From an uncultured bacterium (GTDB lineage: Bacteria; Margulisbacteria; Marinamargulisbacteria; SXXA01), in NCBI GenBank assembly GCA_903864835.1, contig CAIPHK010000007.1:1-51011 (forward strand): a stretch of 51,011 bases of DNA. The letters are read 5' to 3'. Below the pieces are notes generated by a model that saw only the letters and a program-made list of their open reading frames with translations, had not been told where the DNA came from and ran no database searches. The position numbers and the translations under genes were made by a program. Below, in pieces: positions 1-7,686 of the stretch (within the stretch, counting starts at the first letter, position 1; each line of letters opens with the position of its first letter).

Positions 1-12
1 AACGTCCGTTCA

Positions 13-68
13 GGTCAGTGTCCAGACTAAACCCTTCGGGCGGCTTTCAGCCGGTCTGGACACTGACC
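13..68. repeat. 15-bp perfect inverted repeat with 26-nt spacer
   Basis: GGTCAGTGTCCAGAC at 13-27 is exactly complementary to 54-68. The spacer carries a smaller GGCTTTCAGCC hairpin. It lies 13 bp past the stop codon of the minus-strand gene at 82-549, so it could end that transcript, but no T-run follows on either strand. It could equally be an intergenic repeat or a mobile-element end. Confidence 0.6.
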
Positions 69-81
69 CTCCCTTCCGTTT

Positions 82-549
82 TTAACCAAATATGGGTTTT
101 TGCGTAAAACCCAATTTTACAGAAAAATTGAAGCACAACTTGTCCAGTCGGGGCATAATTCCATCCGTCATCAGAAGCTTAGATCCAATTTGAGGGAAAA
201 TGTCTTTGAGTTCAGCCAAGATTTTAGCGGATGAAGCGGCTTTGTCTGGGGTTTCGGTTTGAAGAATCTCGCGCAAGGCCGGAAATGCCGTATCCAAAAC
301 GCCCTCAAGTCTATTTTTGGCGGTCTGGTCCGATCTATTCAAGTTGAACTGGTTCAACAACGTCCTGACTTCTAAAACCGGCTGAGGAACATGGCCAAAA
401 ATCTCCAGAAGCGAAACCGGACGTCGCGCTGCAACAGTAGGCGAGGGAGGTAAAGGAGTTTTGGGTAGTTCAACATGTTGGGCCGCTATAAGTGAGCCAG
501 TTTGTAAAGGTGAAAGGTGTCTTGACGATGGAGAAGGAAGAACCGACAT
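82..549 (-). CDS. Unknown 155-aa protein with Ser/Pro-rich N-terminus
   Basis: I do not recognise a family. The first 40 or so residues are rich in Ser and Pro (for example LPSPSSRHLSPLQ and PKTPLPPSPT) and look disordered. Residues 45-150 are predicted helical, with alternating Leu/Ile and charged residues. There is no signal peptide and no membrane segment. The ATG at 549 is preceded by a GGGGGAA stretch that can serve as ribosome binding site. Disordered Ser/Pro-rich N-termini occur in type III-secreted proteins, but nothing else here supports that. The reading frame is clean and ends just before the inverted repeat at 13-68. Confidence 0.55.
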   Translation of the reverse strand: MSVLPSPSSRHLSPLQTGSLIAAQHVELPKTPLPPSPTVAARRPVSLLEIFGHVPQPVLEVRTLLNQFNLNRSDQTAKNRLEGVLDTAFPALREILQTETPDKAASSAKILAELKDIFPQIGSKLLMTDGIMPRLDKLCFNFSVKLGFTQKPIFG

Positions 550-659
550 GCAACATTCCCCCGGTAATTAATTTTCTGTGTGGATAGGTACTTCCCTAGA
601 GGAAATTTTTTTAAGCAGATAACTAGGTTCCGCGAGAAGGGTGTCAGAGTACTAGCCTT

Positions 660-688
660 AGGTTGTTCTCAGTCTAACTTTTTGACCC
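660..688 (+). repeat. Solo 29-bp IS256-type terminus (IS remnant)
   Basis: These 29 bp match 50800-50828 exactly in inverted orientation. At the right-hand site they hold the last five codons, the stop codon and the outer end (CTTTTTGACCC) of an IS256-family transposase gene. Upstream of 660 the match stops abruptly, so here only the element's terminus remains. It sits 6 bp beyond the stop codon of the histidine kinase gene. Confidence 0.7.
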
Positions 689-694
689 AATCTA

Positions 695-3373
695 TTATGA
701 CGGGCTCCATTTCGGCAAATACACCTTAAAAACCGTCCCATTCCCAAGTTCGGATTCGACATCGATATAGCCATTGTGGCCGGACACCACTTCGTTCAAG
801 ATCGACAATCCAAGTCCAATATTTTTACCCCCAGTAGGATCTTTGGTCGTAAAAAACGGATTAAAGATTTTGGCCTTAGTTTCTGAGCTAATTCCAGGAC
901 CGGTGTCCTCAAATTGAATCTCAATCCCGTCAATAAGCGCTCCCCCTACAATAGGGAATCGGACCGCCTTGGCGCGTACCGTCAAACGCCGAGGTTGATC
1001 CGCCACCTCCGTATCCATCGCCTGAATCGCATTATAGATAATATTAAAAAAAGCTTGTTGAAGACGATGCTCATCGCCGGCAACCGACGGCAAACCAGAC
1101 TCAATGTCTCTTGTTAATAGAATTTTTTTCTTCTTGCAGTTCCCCTCCACCAAACTGAGTGTATCAGACACCACAGCCCCGATGTTGACGGGTTGTTTGA
1201 CCGCACCGGGTGTCGATTGCACCACTCGAATAATGCCATCGGACAAATGGCGCAAATGGCCGGGCAACTGGGCAGCCAGTTGATCAACACACCCAGACTC
1301 TAATAAATTAAAGCCGGGAAGAACACCTCCACGCTGATCCAGATAAGACAACTTCAATAGGGTATTAAAGATTAATTCAGAATCGTCATCCGACACCGCC
1401 GGAATCTTGGTAAAGCTATCCATTTTAACGCCGCCACCCGATACTCCGTATTTCATCATGGTGTCAGTAATCCCTAAAATTCGGGGAACTTGCACCGTCA
1501 CCACGTTCACAAAATCGAATAATTTCGCCAAGGTAACAAAGTTCCGTAATGCGGCGCGAATTGCAAAACTATCGTTCTCAAATGCCGACCCCAAATCGAC
1601 GTTGGAAAAATCCTTCCGTTTTAAGTCCGCCACGCTCCAAGAGGCGTCGATGTGGCCACCGGTGATGAGGGCCAAATAGATAGCGGTTGCCTTTTCCAAA
1701 TCATGACCTGATACCTCCAAAAAATCTTCGGGCGCTAGCTTCCGATCCCACGCACCAAATTCTTCCAAAGGATTCTTTTTTTTGCCCTCTAACGACTGCG
1801 CCAAAAACCCAGCACCGGCGACCATGGCGGCCATCGGATTACGAATCTCATGCGCCATCCCTGACGCCAAGGTTGAGAACGCCGCTTGGTGGAAGTGCTG
1901 CTGTGCGAGGGCGACGGCCTCTTTTACCTTCGATTCTAGTTCAATATTAAGGGCTTCTAGTCTTGCCTGATGATTGAGTAGTCGTTTGGTTTGGGTGATC
2001 CGTTCAAAAACGATAATCGCTTGATTGGCAATGACCTCAAAAAGGGCCAGGTCTTTGGAGTCATACGTCTCCTCATTGAGTCGTTGTCCGATAATGAAGA
2101 CCGCTTGGAATGCTTTGAAGGAGTCGATCGATATACAAATACTGTCTTGAGATACCCCCAACGCCGTCAAGAATTGTTGGTTGGCTGTCTCAAGGGAAAT
2201 CACCCGCTGGACCTTTCGAAAATGGGCTTCTAAGCCACTCAAAAATGGATTATCCAACCCATAGGATCCGATCAAGGTTTTATCCGGAATCTCTTGATCA
2301 CTTTTTGTTTTTTCAATTCGAAAACACTCAAATTGATCAGAATCGTCTTTTCTCAAAAACGCGTAACACTGCCCGATTTCCAGGCTATCCTGCATCAGCA
2401 TCATCGTCTCAATTACGTCTTCGGTGTTTTGCGCCAGAATGAGGTTGCTGGATATGGCTTTTAACGTTTCATCAAAATCGTAGTCGAATTTTAGGAATTT
2501 TTTGTAGGCGGAGGTTTGGAGCCAATTTCTAAAACGAATAATTCCAAATAGGGCTGCGGCAGCCCAAGCAATACAGTAGGGGACGGGGCCAAACGGAAGT
2601 CGATGTTGATAAATCCATATAATGGCAAACGGGAAAAAAAACAGGACCGCTGCAATCAAGTTGGCCAACGATCGAGTGACGATTACCTTGATGTCCATTA
2701 ACTCGTGTTTGGTTATGGCGTAGGCCATGGTGACAGCCAATAAAGAGGGACAAATCGCACCAAATGGAAAGATCGGAATATTAAAAACAAGTGGAAATGT
2801 TGTCGCACCTCCACCAAAGCCAATTGCCATAGCTCCAAATATAATCCAATTTTTTTGTCGAGATCCCTCGCCATTGACGATCCGTTGGATAATTTTCAAA
2901 AACCCAATAGTTACTACTAAGAAAAATTGAAAAACAAATAGATAATACAATGGCCCAGGTACTGGGTAGTATGCAAACTCCATTTTTCTAGACACCGTCG
3001 GGATGAAATAACTTGGAAATAGCCACGTACTTATAAATAGCCAAACAGAAAAAATGTATGACAATCTGACTTTAAAAGTCCCTTTATTGTCGGTTGAAAA
3101 AAATTCATACACAAAGCCATAAAAGAAAGCCGGAATAAAAATAGCAGTTGAATTAAGAAATCTCGCCCAAAAAAGAGACCCTTTGAAATCCGGGTAGCCA
3201 AATGTCATCGCAAGCCCTGCCCCCCAGATAGCGACGCTAACACTGAATCCAACCCACGAAAGAGTTACCCGATTAATGTTCCTAGTTGTGGCAACCATCC
3301 AAGCCGTAAAAATCGACAAAGAGAATACAAAAAGCCCGCTTATAGCTAAATAATTTGAGGAAAACTCTGTCAT
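695..3373 (-). CDS. 7TM sensor histidine kinase, PhcS-like context
   Basis: An inner-membrane histidine kinase of 892 aa. Residues 1-285 hold about eight hydrophobic segments, ending in the YAITKHELMDIKV motif typical of the His_kinase_7TM sensor domain. A GAF-like domain (about 300-460) and a coiled coil (465-495) follow. The phospho-acceptor is His508 in GMAHEIRNP. The ATP-binding domain has an N-box at 775-781, DTGPG at 823-827 and GLGL at 853-856. The distance from His508 to the N-box is about 270 residues, against roughly 110 in ordinary kinases, so the dimerisation domain carries an insertion of about 160 residues (around 535-690). The start ATG lies 2 nt after the stop of the upstream methyltransferase gene, which implies translational coupling. 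By context it senses the methyltransferase product and signals to the divergent regulators; that is inference. Confidence 0.92.
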   Translation of the reverse strand: MTEFSSNYLAISGLFVFSLSIFTAWMVATTRNINRVTLSWVGFSVSVAIWGAGLAMTFGYPDFKGSLFWARFLNSTAIFIPAFFYGFVYEFFSTDNKGTFKVRLSYIFSVWLFISTWLFPSYFIPTVSRKMEFAYYPVPGPLYYLFVFQFFLVVTIGFLKIIQRIVNGEGSRQKNWIIFGAMAIGFGGGATTFPLVFNIPIFPFGAICPSLLAVTMAYAITKHELMDIKVIVTRSLANLIAAVLFFFPFAIIWIYQHRLPFGPVPYCIAWAAAALFGIIRFRNWLQTSAYKKFLKFDYDFDETLKAISSNLILAQNTEDVIETMMLMQDSLEIGQCYAFLRKDDSDQFECFRIEKTKSDQEIPDKTLIGSYGLDNPFLSGLEAHFRKVQRVISLETANQQFLTALGVSQDSICISIDSFKAFQAVFIIGQRLNEETYDSKDLALFEVIANQAIIVFERITQTKRLLNHQARLEALNIELESKVKEAVALAQQHFHQAAFSTLASGMAHEIRNPMAAMVAGAGFLAQSLEGKKKNPLEEFGAWDRKLAPEDFLEVSGHDLEKATAIYLALITGGHIDASWSVADLKRKDFSNVDLGSAFENDSFAIRAALRNFVTLAKLFDFVNVVTVQVPRILGITDTMMKYGVSGGGVKMDSFTKIPAVSDDDSELIFNTLLKLSYLDQRGGVLPGFNLLESGCVDQLAAQLPGHLRHLSDGIIRVVQSTPGAVKQPVNIGAVVSDTLSLVEGNCKKKKILLTRDIESGLPSVAGDEHRLQQAFFNIIYNAIQAMDTEVADQPRRLTVRAKAVRFPIVGGALIDGIEIQFEDTGPGISSETKAKIFNPFFTTKDPTGGKNIGLGLSILNEVVSGHNGYIDVESELGNGTVFKVYLPKWSPS

Positions 3374-3375
3374 TT

Positions 3376-4452
3376 TTAACGCTTTGACGCCACCAAGTAT
3401 TGGTATACCGAAAATTTATCTTTCACAATTCTTACCTCAGATATACCTATTTCATCATCCATAACTTCCAATATCTGAAATAAATTACGATATACTAAAT
3501 TCCACTCCCCTACATATTCCATCCAAAGCCTGGTCGGATTCGCAGGGTGGGCGTTAGTGATACAAATACGTCCTCCAGGTTTAATGGCACTCCACAGTTT
3601 CCTAACTAATTTTTGAGCTGATTCCTGTTCAAAATAGTCAAACATTCCGGAAGAATAAATAAAATCAAACGAATTTTCGCCAATCTTCAGAATGCTTTTG
3701 ATAATATTCCCATGATTAAAGCGAAGATCGAGTCCTGCTGACGACAACCTATCTTGGGCCGCGTTTAAAGCATCGACATCTTGATCAAAAAGACAGACCT
3801 CCAGTGGACGGGTACTCCATTCCCTGGCCAACAATTCCAATTCAATGGCCGATCCGCAGCCAATACTCGCTATTGATTTTGGAGCAGCCTCCTTTATTAA
3901 ATCCGACAAAAAGTTAACTCGATGCTCATTTGCACGACAATTCGCAGAATCCAATGTAAAGGCATTAATTAATTCGCCGGTAGCAGAATCTCCTCTGTAT
4001 CTATATTCATGCGGAAGCGTGCGGCCTTTCCAGATCAATTCCATCGCACCAAAATCACCAGCATACCCTCGGGGCTTACAATACGAATAACCGCAAAATT
4101 CGGATTGATTTGTATATGGCAAAATCTTATTTTGAAAAAATCGCTTTAATTTCAAATCATCCTTCTCGTCGAAACCATATCTACAATCTTGAATCTGCTT
4201 CAGTAAACCGTCTATTTTTGAAAAAATAATAGGCTCCCCATTTAGTTCGACCTGCTCTACGATTGATTCAAATATTCTTTCCAAATCCAAAACAAAATTT
4301 TGCGCGGTGAAGATACCTGAGGAGTCAAAAGCGGCATTTTTAATTCCACCCCCAAACGCCAATTCCTCAGCCTTAAGGACCACTTTATTGGACTCGGCAA
4401 GGAGCTCACCTTGGGCAGAAGTATCCACCGATTCAGCGTAATCTGGAGTCAT
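3376..4452 (-). CDS. PhcB-like class I SAM-dependent methyltransferase
   Basis: A protein of 358 aa. It resembles the family annotated as extracellular factor 3-hydroxypalmitate methyl ester (3-OH PAME) biosynthesis protein. Two features show this: the KPRGYAGDFGAMELIW segment, and a Rossmann domain with SAM-binding motif I SIASIGCGSA (about residues 193-202), an acidic residue at the end of strand 2 (CLFDQD) and the KPGGRICITN strand. In Ralstonia PhcB makes a fatty-acid methyl ester autoinducer; the substrate here is not visible. The ATG at 4452 has a good GGAGGGG ribosome binding site 7 nt upstream; a TTG at 4506 would add 18 residues without one. It is directly followed by the sensor kinase gene and is divergent from two response regulators, as in phcBSRQ-type loci. 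Confidence 0.85.
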   Translation of the reverse strand: MTPDYAESVDTSAQGELLAESNKVVLKAEELAFGGGIKNAAFDSSGIFTAQNFVLDLERIFESIVEQVELNGEPIIFSKIDGLLKQIQDCRYGFDEKDDLKLKRFFQNKILPYTNQSEFCGYSYCKPRGYAGDFGAMELIWKGRTLPHEYRYRGDSATGELINAFTLDSANCRANEHRVNFLSDLIKEAAPKSIASIGCGSAIELELLAREWSTRPLEVCLFDQDVDALNAAQDRLSSAGLDLRFNHGNIIKSILKIGENSFDFIYSSGMFDYFEQESAQKLVRKLWSAIKPGGRICITNAHPANPTRLWMEYVGEWNLVYRNLFQILEVMDDEIGISEVRIVKDKFSVYQYLVASKR

Positions 4453-4770
4453 AGGAACGCCCCTCCGCGTAGTAGTAAATGCCGAACAACGGAAAAACCA
4501 ACCCAAGGGTGGCTCACGTCGGCATCAAAAAAATGTTATTGGGAATCAGGCGAAGTATAAGTGATTTTTGAACTCAAAGATAGATTGGGAAACCGCATCT
4601 GCCTTCTGGTCACTTATGGGTAGCGGGTAGAAAAGCGTTTGGAGATGGGGCTTGTCCATTTGCCAGGGTACCTAATCAATCACGACATAGTTTAGCTTTT
4701 CCCCCACATCTTTTTGCTTCGTGTTTGGGACAAGGTCGATAGAAGTTTAAGGTTTGACCCAATCGGATTC

Positions 4771-4808
4771 AGGGAACCCCTCATCTAATCAATTAAAAGG
4801 GGTTCTCT
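4771..4808 (+). promoter_or_regulatory. Leader hairpin that hides the ribosome binding site
   Basis: AGGGAACCCCT (4771-4781) pairs with AGGGGTTCTCT (4798-4808) over 11 bp with one G-U pair and a 16-nt loop. The right arm contains the whole AAGGGG ribosome binding site (4797-4802) of the regulator gene that starts at 4810. When folded it should block translation initiation, so opening it would be a control point. Confidence 0.6.
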
Positions 4809-4809
4809 C

Positions 4810-5811
4810 ATGATTAAATCGGTGGTGCTTGTCTGCCCGGATGACGTACAGTCCGCCAGAATGCTTCGGGTACTCGTCGCGGAATTTGACGTATCAGTCT
4901 TTAAAACGGGACAAGACGCCCTGGATTTTATTCAAAAATCGCCCGACCAAGAACCCGTTGCCATCGTGGATTCCACACTCCCCGATTTTCGCTTGGATGA
5001 CCTCGTCAGCCGGATCAAAATCAGTAACCCAAGCATGGTAATCATCGCTTTGATGGAATCATCCGAACCATCCCTCGTCATTAAGTCCGTTAAATCTGGC
5101 GTATCCCAGATTATTTCAAACCCCTCGTCGGACAACGATCTGTTGGGCGCCATACGCACGGCGTTTGACCCTGACACCCTTATTGCGCACCTTCGACACC
5201 AACTTGTGCAGGTCTCCGAAAATACACTTCGAAACAGAATCGCGACTTTTAAACGGTTTATGGAGACAAAGAAAGAGAAGTCAGAGGTCGTTCACACCGG
5301 CGATATCCTTCTTTTGTTGTCGACCTCCGATGAAATTCCAATCGAAGAACTCGTCCAATTAATCGAATCAAAATCCCTCAAGGTGACCTCTGAAATAGTG
5401 GCCTATCGACCCAAGGTGCTCATCGTTGAAGACGAGCCCTTGTTAAGGGACACCCTATTCCAAATTATGGAACAAAATTTTGAGGTTACCGCCGTCAAAA
5501 CGGCGGAGGAGGGGATCGATGCAATTGAATCCAATGTCCATTTCGATTTGATCCTCCTCGACATTATTCTGCCTGGAATCCATGGGGATGAAATTGTCAA
5601 AGACATCAAAGACCGCTGCCCCAAAAGCCACATTATTATGCTCACCGGTTCCAACGATTCCGCATTGATCGTCCGATGCCTTGTCTCCGGCGCATCGGAT
5701 TACATTCTTAAACCGTTTGATGTCGATCGATTGACCCAAAAGACAGGCGACCTGATTCAGACCCAACTGACCGTCGACTGGATCAAAAACTATACCAAGG
5801 AGACTCACTAA
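4810..5811 (+). CDS. Tandem-receiver response regulator (first of pair)
   Basis: A 333-aa protein made of two receiver domains and no DNA-binding domain. The N-terminal receiver (1-120) keeps a candidate phospho-acceptor Asp54 (IVDSTLPD), but where a canonical receiver has a Lys it reads SNPSS, so it looks degenerate. A helical linker (120-195) precedes a canonical receiver (201-320) with acidic pair Glu207/Asp208, phospho-acceptor Asp251, Thr279 and Lys301 in ILKPFD. The output is probably protein-protein contact. The ATG follows an AAGGGG site held in a stable hairpin. The gene is divergent from the methyltransferase/kinase pair and lies 14 bp upstream of a second regulator of the same design. 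Confidence 0.88.
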   Translation: MIKSVVLVCPDDVQSARMLRVLVAEFDVSVFKTGQDALDFIQKSPDQEPVAIVDSTLPDFRLDDLVSRIKISNPSMVIIALMESSEPSLVIKSVKSGVSQIISNPSSDNDLLGAIRTAFDPDTLIAHLRHQLVQVSENTLRNRIATFKRFMETKKEKSEVVHTGDILLLLSTSDEIPIEELVQLIESKSLKVTSEIVAYRPKVLIVEDEPLLRDTLFQIMEQNFEVTAVKTAEEGIDAIESNVHFDLILLDIILPGIHGDEIVKDIKDRCPKSHIIMLTGSNDSALIVRCLVSGASDYILKPFDVDRLTQKTGDLIQTQLTVDWIKNYTKETH

Positions 5812-5825
5812 AGGCATGGAATCCA

Positions 5826-6803
5826 GTGATTGAAGTCATTGGATATACATCGGCTCCCAGTCCAGAATTGGTTATTGCGGCCATGCGAGTGGGGATTTCT
5901 CGGATCGAACCCAAGCTACCCAGTCCCGAGTTCACCGTTCGATTGATCAATCGCTTTTTTGATGACCTCGATCTATTTCAAAAGGCCCAGGCAATATGTG
6001 ATAAAAGACGGCAAGAGCAACTGGAACTCCATGTCGCGTTGGCCTCTGAACTGCTTCGGAAACGGCAATTGGAAGGACGCCAACTCAGCACGGAAGAACT
6101 TCGCCAATTGTTACCCATCTGCGCTGAAGATGACCCCCTAAACGCACAAACTCAATTACAGCAAAATTTGACAGGAATTCGTCCCAACGTCTTAGTCCTG
6201 GAAGATGAAGGTATCCTTCGAGATATTGTCTGTGACGGAATCGCGTTTCTTAATTGCAATCCAGTACCCGCTGCCTCAATTTCGGAAGCAAAGTCCCACT
6301 TGGATCGTGTCCCCCAAATTGATATTGCACTATTGGACGTCGGACTACCGGACGGCCATGGCGCCGACCTAATCGACGTGATTCAGCGCCGTCATCCTAA
6401 TGCGGCCATCGTGATGTTAACCGCGTTTACTGACCTTGAATTAATTATGGGATGTTTCAAAAAAGGCGCAATTGACTATCTAACCAAGCCATTTGATGTC
6501 ACCCAATTTAACGCGACATTTGGGCGACTATTGTTTCAACAACGGACACGTCAGTTTTTTGCGTCTGATCAAATTAACCGCAAGTCATCCGATATTCCCA
6601 AACCGTTATTGGAAGAATATGCAGAAATTAGATCCCGACAAGGAAATCCCGTATTAATGAAAGAGGTTTGTATGTTTTATCCTGAACTCAAACGACTGGG
6701 GATATCCGGAGACACACCCGCACTTTCAATTCCGTCAGGAAAACTATTTCATGAGGCATTCGTCGAGACATTAACGGGGTTGTTGAGCAAAGTCCGCATT
6801 TAA
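5826..6803 (+). CDS. Response regulator with truncated N-terminal receiver
   Basis: A 325-aa paralogue of the preceding regulator. Residues 1-45 (VIGYTSAPSPELVIAAMRVG and what follows) look like only the second half of a receiver domain (strands 4 and 5, helices 4 and 5). A long helix (50-100) follows, then an intact receiver (about 119-240) with Glu126/Asp127, phospho-acceptor Asp171, Thr199 and Lys221 in LTKPFD. A C-terminal extension of about 85 residues has no recognisable DNA-binding motif. The only start I find is GTG at 5826; the open frame runs on upstream into the previous gene without another start, so the first half of the domain was probably lost when the two genes became tandem. 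An ATG at 5816 is in another frame and stops after five codons. Confidence 0.82.
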   Translation: MIEVIGYTSAPSPELVIAAMRVGISRIEPKLPSPEFTVRLINRFFDDLDLFQKAQAICDKRRQEQLELHVALASELLRKRQLEGRQLSTEELRQLLPICAEDDPLNAQTQLQQNLTGIRPNVLVLEDEGILRDIVCDGIAFLNCNPVPAASISEAKSHLDRVPQIDIALLDVGLPDGHGADLIDVIQRRHPNAAIVMLTAFTDLELIMGCFKKGAIDYLTKPFDVTQFNATFGRLLFQQRTRQFFASDQINRKSSDIPKPLLEEYAEIRSRQGNPVLMKEVCMFYPELKRLGISGDTPALSIPSGKLFHEAFVETLTGLLSKVRI

Positions 6804-6860
6804 GCCCCCTCTTTACCTCTATTTCATATAATAGTTATTATGCGACATAAAATATAAGGG

Positions 6861-6889
6861 TTGAAAACCAACTCATTCCATCTTATAAA
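6861..6889 (+). promoter_or_regulatory. Sigma70-type promoter for the ABC exporter
   Basis: TTGAAA (6861-6866) and TATAAA (6884-6889) are separated by exactly 17 bp and lie about 48 bp upstream of the proposed start of the ABC ATPase gene. Spacing and consensus match are good; there is no other support. Confidence 0.5.
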
Positions 6890-6936
6890 AATATGCGCTA
6901 CAGCCCTGAGCCGAGCGAGCGAAAGAGGCCAATCAA

Positions 6937-7686
6937 ATTCCAATAAACGCGATCTATACGGATCACCTCACTAAATCGTATAAAACTGTGACAGCGGTGG
7001 ATTCAGTATCAATAACCATCAATACAGGAGAAGCCGTCGGGCTACTCGGGCCAAACGGCGCAGGGAAAACCACATTTCTGGAGATGATTGAAGGTATTAC
7101 GCCGGCCACCTCCGGAACCCTCCGGGTCTTCGGCAAGGAATGGAAAGGCCACGAAACCGAACTACGGGGGAAAATCGGACTATGTTTCCAGGAAACCCAG
7201 TTCATGGATCGATTGACGGTATTGGAAACCTTACGTCTATTTGCCAGCTTTTATCGATTACCCTCTACTCGGGCGGACGACGTGATTGGGTTGGTCAATC
7301 TGACCGAAAAGAAGCACACTTACGTCGAACAACTATCCGGCGGCCAACGGCAACGGGTTGCGATCGCGATTGCCGTACTCAATGAACCTCAACTATTAAT
7401 GCTGGATGAGCCCACGACCGGCCTGGACCCAAGAGCGAGAGAAGATATTTGGACATTGATTCACTCTCTAAAAAAATCGGGACTTACTCTGATTCTCACC
7501 ACCCACTATATGGAAGAAGCGGAATCGTTATGTGACCGCATTATAATGATGAATCGCGGCAAGATTGTTACCGATGGAACCTTGGCTGAATTACACGCTA
7601 AAAACCCGGCACCCACCATCGTCCGTCAATCCACACTTAACGATCTGTTTGCAGCGTTGACGGGCCAAGACTTAGGAAAATCATGA
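6937..7686 (+). CDS. ABC-2 exporter ATP-binding protein, probable ATT start
   Basis: The ATPase of an ABC-2 exporter. Counted from the in-frame GTG at 6988, it has Walker A GPNGAGKT (21-28), signature LSGGQ (116-120) and Walker B LLMLDEPTT (136-144), then the switch His in TTHYMEEAE. The family's usual first strand and A-loop aromatic, read here as AIYTDHLTKSYKTV, lie upstream of that GTG. The frame stays open back to a TGA at 6907 but contains no ATG, GTG or TTG upstream of 6988. An ATT at 6937 has an AGAGG site about 8 nt upstream and would give a normal N-terminus (250 aa), so I prefer it. GTG 6988 is the conventional alternative. The stop overlaps the permease start by 4 bp (ATGA), so the two are co-translated. 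Confidence 0.88.
   Translation: MPINAIYTDHLTKSYKTVTAVDSVSITINTGEAVGLLGPNGAGKTTFLEMIEGITPATSGTLRVFGKEWKGHETELRGKIGLCFQETQFMDRLTVLETLRLFASFYRLPSTRADDVIGLVNLTEKKHTYVEQLSGGQRQRVAIAIAVLNEPQLLMLDEPTTGLDPRAREDIWTLIHSLKKSGLTLILTTHYMEEAESLCDRIIMMNRGKIVTDGTLAELHAKNPAPTIVRQSTLNDLFAALTGQDLGKS

Noticed and set aside
4754-4765. Similarity of TTTGACCCAATC at 4754 to the IS end region at 680-692
   Set aside because: Only 12 bases match and no further IS sequence surrounds it.
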